Shown here piece after piece: positions 6,965-7,485 of a DNA stretch of 7,485 nucleotides. Origin of the DNA: Campylobacteraceae bacterium (lineage in GTDB: Bacteria; Campylobacterota; Campylobacteria; Campylobacterales; Sulfurovaceae); NCBI GenBank assembly GCA_027022775.1, contig JALVXO010000236.1, forward strand, positions 1-7,485, in the 5' to 3' direction. A program made the translations under genes and the position numbers. Under the pieces are notes generated by a model. The model did not search any database. It was not told where the DNA came from and saw nothing but the letters and a program-made list of their open reading frames with translations. Positions within the stretch are counted from its first letter, which is position 1. Each line of letters starts with the position of its first letter.

Positions 6965-7127
6965 AAGCGTTAAGCAAAGGCAAACTGCTTTGCCTTTGTA
7001 GCTTCGAAACCGCAGCGTTGTGAGCGAAGCGAACCGCGAAGGCAAAAGCGTTAAGCAAAGGCAAACTGCTTTGCCTTTGTAGCTTCGAAACCGCAGCGTC
7101 CTAAGCGAAGCGAACCGCGAAGGAAAA
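6965..7127. repeat. Two tandem copies of an 81-base GC-richer repeat
   Basis: Copy 1 (6965-7045) and copy 2 (7046-7126, matching through 7127) differ at four positions: three within TGTG versus CCTA, and one C versus A near the end. Each copy holds CAAAGGCAAA-ctgc-TTTGCCTTTG, a perfect ten-base stem with a four-base loop, and a spaced inverted pair GCTTCG/CGAAGC. G+C is 42 of 81, far above the surrounding AT-rich DNA. Read as protein it gives only repetitive low-information strings. Both the hairpin and the tandem arrangement point to a structural repeat; its function is unknown. Confidence 0.85.
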
Positions 7128-7153
7128 GGCTTTATTCCAATGCCCAATGCCCA

Positions 7154-7306
7154 GAGACTGCGCAAAAAGTCCAAAATATTTGTCTTAATTGTCATTCTGA
7201 GCGTAGCGAAGAATCTATTTACTGCTGTTATATCGAGATTCTTCGCTACGCTCAGAATGACTGAAATGGGTAATTTTAGAGAAATTTTAACTTTTTGCGC
7301 ACTCTC
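7154..7306. repeat. Inner inverted repeat with 17-base arms
   Basis: GAGACTGCGCAAAAAGT (7154-7170) and ACTTTTTGCGCACTCTC (7290-7306) are inverted copies with one mismatch; the inner 12 bases are perfect. The right arm abuts 7306-7325, the partner of the left subterminal repeat, so on the right the outer and inner arms are continuous. On the left they are separated by the tandem-repeat block. Just before the left arm CCAATGC is repeated twice in tandem (7138-7151). Confidence 0.8.
7191..7261. repeat. Palindromic REP-like element with perfect 26-base arms
   Basis: Positions 7191-7216 are perfectly reverse-complementary to 7236-7261, separated by a 19-base spacer (7217-7235). The arm contains CATTCTGAGCGTAGCGAAGA, a word I recognise as a common intergenic repeat in many unrelated bacterial genomes; translated, it gives the spurious strings ILSVAKNL and RFFATLRMT, both present here. 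As RNA it would form a very stable hairpin on either strand, so it could act as a transcription barrier or RNA-end stabiliser. It lies at the centre of the element and is more GC-rich than its flanks. Confidence 0.85.
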
Positions 7307-7360
7307 CCATGCTGCCAATAACCAATTGCAAATAGACTTTTAGCTAATGCAAATTTTGGG
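7306..7360 (-). repeat. Right arm of the element: subterminal and terminal inverted repeat
   Basis: This is the inverted counterpart of 6876-6929. 7344-7360 is the terminal repeat (one mismatch), and 7306-7325 is the subterminal match with core TGCTGCCAA. An 18-base unrelated spacer lies between them, against 17 on the left, so the two arms keep nearly the same geometry. Confidence 0.6.
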
Positions 7361-7485
7361 TTAAAAGCGGATTTAAACTATTTTAACACAAAAAATTCTT
7401 TATAAAAAAACAAATGATAGTAAATTTAAAAGAAAACAGAAAGTGTTACTTTTATATACTAAAATAATAATATAATATTATAATT
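7361..7485. other. AT-rich non-coding tail to the right edge
   Basis: No gene is supported on either strand; the only ATG-started frame (7413) encodes 17 residues. The end is nearly pure A/T, with TATACT (7455-7460) and a 12-base palindrome TATAATATTATA (7471-7482) that offers a -10 box on both strands. This may be the promoter region of a gene beyond the edge, but nothing confirms it. Confidence 0.4.

Larger units (their letters stand above)
6876..7360. mobile_element. MITE-like non-autonomous element, 485 bases, with terminal inverted repeats
   Basis: The left end CCCAAATTTTGCATTAG (6876-6892) and right end CTAATGCAAATTTTGGG (7344-7360) are inverted repeats of 17 bases with one mismatch. 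TTAAA abuts the element on both sides (6871-6875 and 7361-7365) in direct orientation, as expected of a target-site duplication. It does not extend the inverted repeat as a perfect match. A second inverted pair lies just inside. No open frame in the interval looks like a protein: frames on both strands read through repeats. The element therefore has no transposase and would need one in trans. The interior is layered (tandem repeats, inner inverted repeat, central palindrome), listed separately. Its mobile nature is inference from structure; TTAAA alone could occur by chance in such AT-rich DNA. Confidence 0.6.

Noticed and set aside
6840..7064. Upstream extension of the rhodanese gene to an ATG at 7064 (75 extra residues)
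   Set aside because: The added part translates the 81-base repeat and the element end, has no ribosome site, and would bury the signal peptide that begins at 6839.
6965..7261. CRISPR array
   Set aside because: Only two long repeats directly abutting each other, with no unique spacers of regular length and no cas gene.
6860..7343. Overlapping frames of 152 residues (minus) and 67 residues (plus) in the right-hand region
   Set aside because: They are readings of the tandem repeat and the palindrome (strings such as ILSVAKNL, RFFATLRMT, RSYKGKAVCLCL), seen on both strands because the DNA is self-complementary.

Overview
The window is AT-rich (about two thirds A+T by eye). It is densely coded up to about position 6840 and non-coding after that. 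The codon use (ATA, TTA, AAA and AGC common), the short gene spacing and the gene set (type-1 dGTPase, ComM/YifB, small periplasmic proteins) suggest a member of the Campylobacterota (Epsilonproteobacteria). That placement is inferred from style; there is no rRNA or marker gene here to prove it.

Layout. Positions 1-392 hold the C-terminal end of an outer-membrane beta-barrel protein that runs in from the left edge. Next comes an exported polysaccharide-deacetylase-like protein (502-1437), whose end overlaps by 47 bases the start of dgt, a type-1 dGTPase (1391-2827). Facing dgt is a 521-residue P-loop STAND-type NTPase with a C-terminal TPR (4432-2867, minus strand). It has an intact Walker A motif, but its Walker B aspartate and sensor arginine appear to be replaced. 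A 134-base divergent intergenic region separates it from comM (4567-6111), a Lon/Mg-chelatase-fold AAA+ protein of the ComM/YifB family. Convergent with comM is a periplasmic single-domain rhodanese-like protein (6839-6195, minus strand).

From about 6840 to the right edge no gene is supported. A 485-base candidate mobile element (6876-7360) lies here. It has 17-base terminal inverted repeats with one mismatch, is bordered on both sides by TTAAA, and has no room for a transposase. Inside are a second pair of inverted repeats, two 81-base GC-richer tandem repeats, an inner 17-base inverted repeat, and a perfect 26-base-arm palindrome of the widespread 'cattctgagcg...' type. The right arm is continuous while the matching left arm is split by the GC-rich tandem block. 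This suggests a palindromic MITE that later received other repeats. It sits immediately upstream of the rhodanese promoter.

The genes do not form one pathway. The deacetylase and dgt probably share a transcript. The STAND protein, ComM and the rhodanese look like separate transcription units. The observations most worth following are the layered MITE-like element and the STAND protein with substituted catalytic positions. I see no complete new system that the sequence alone could prove.
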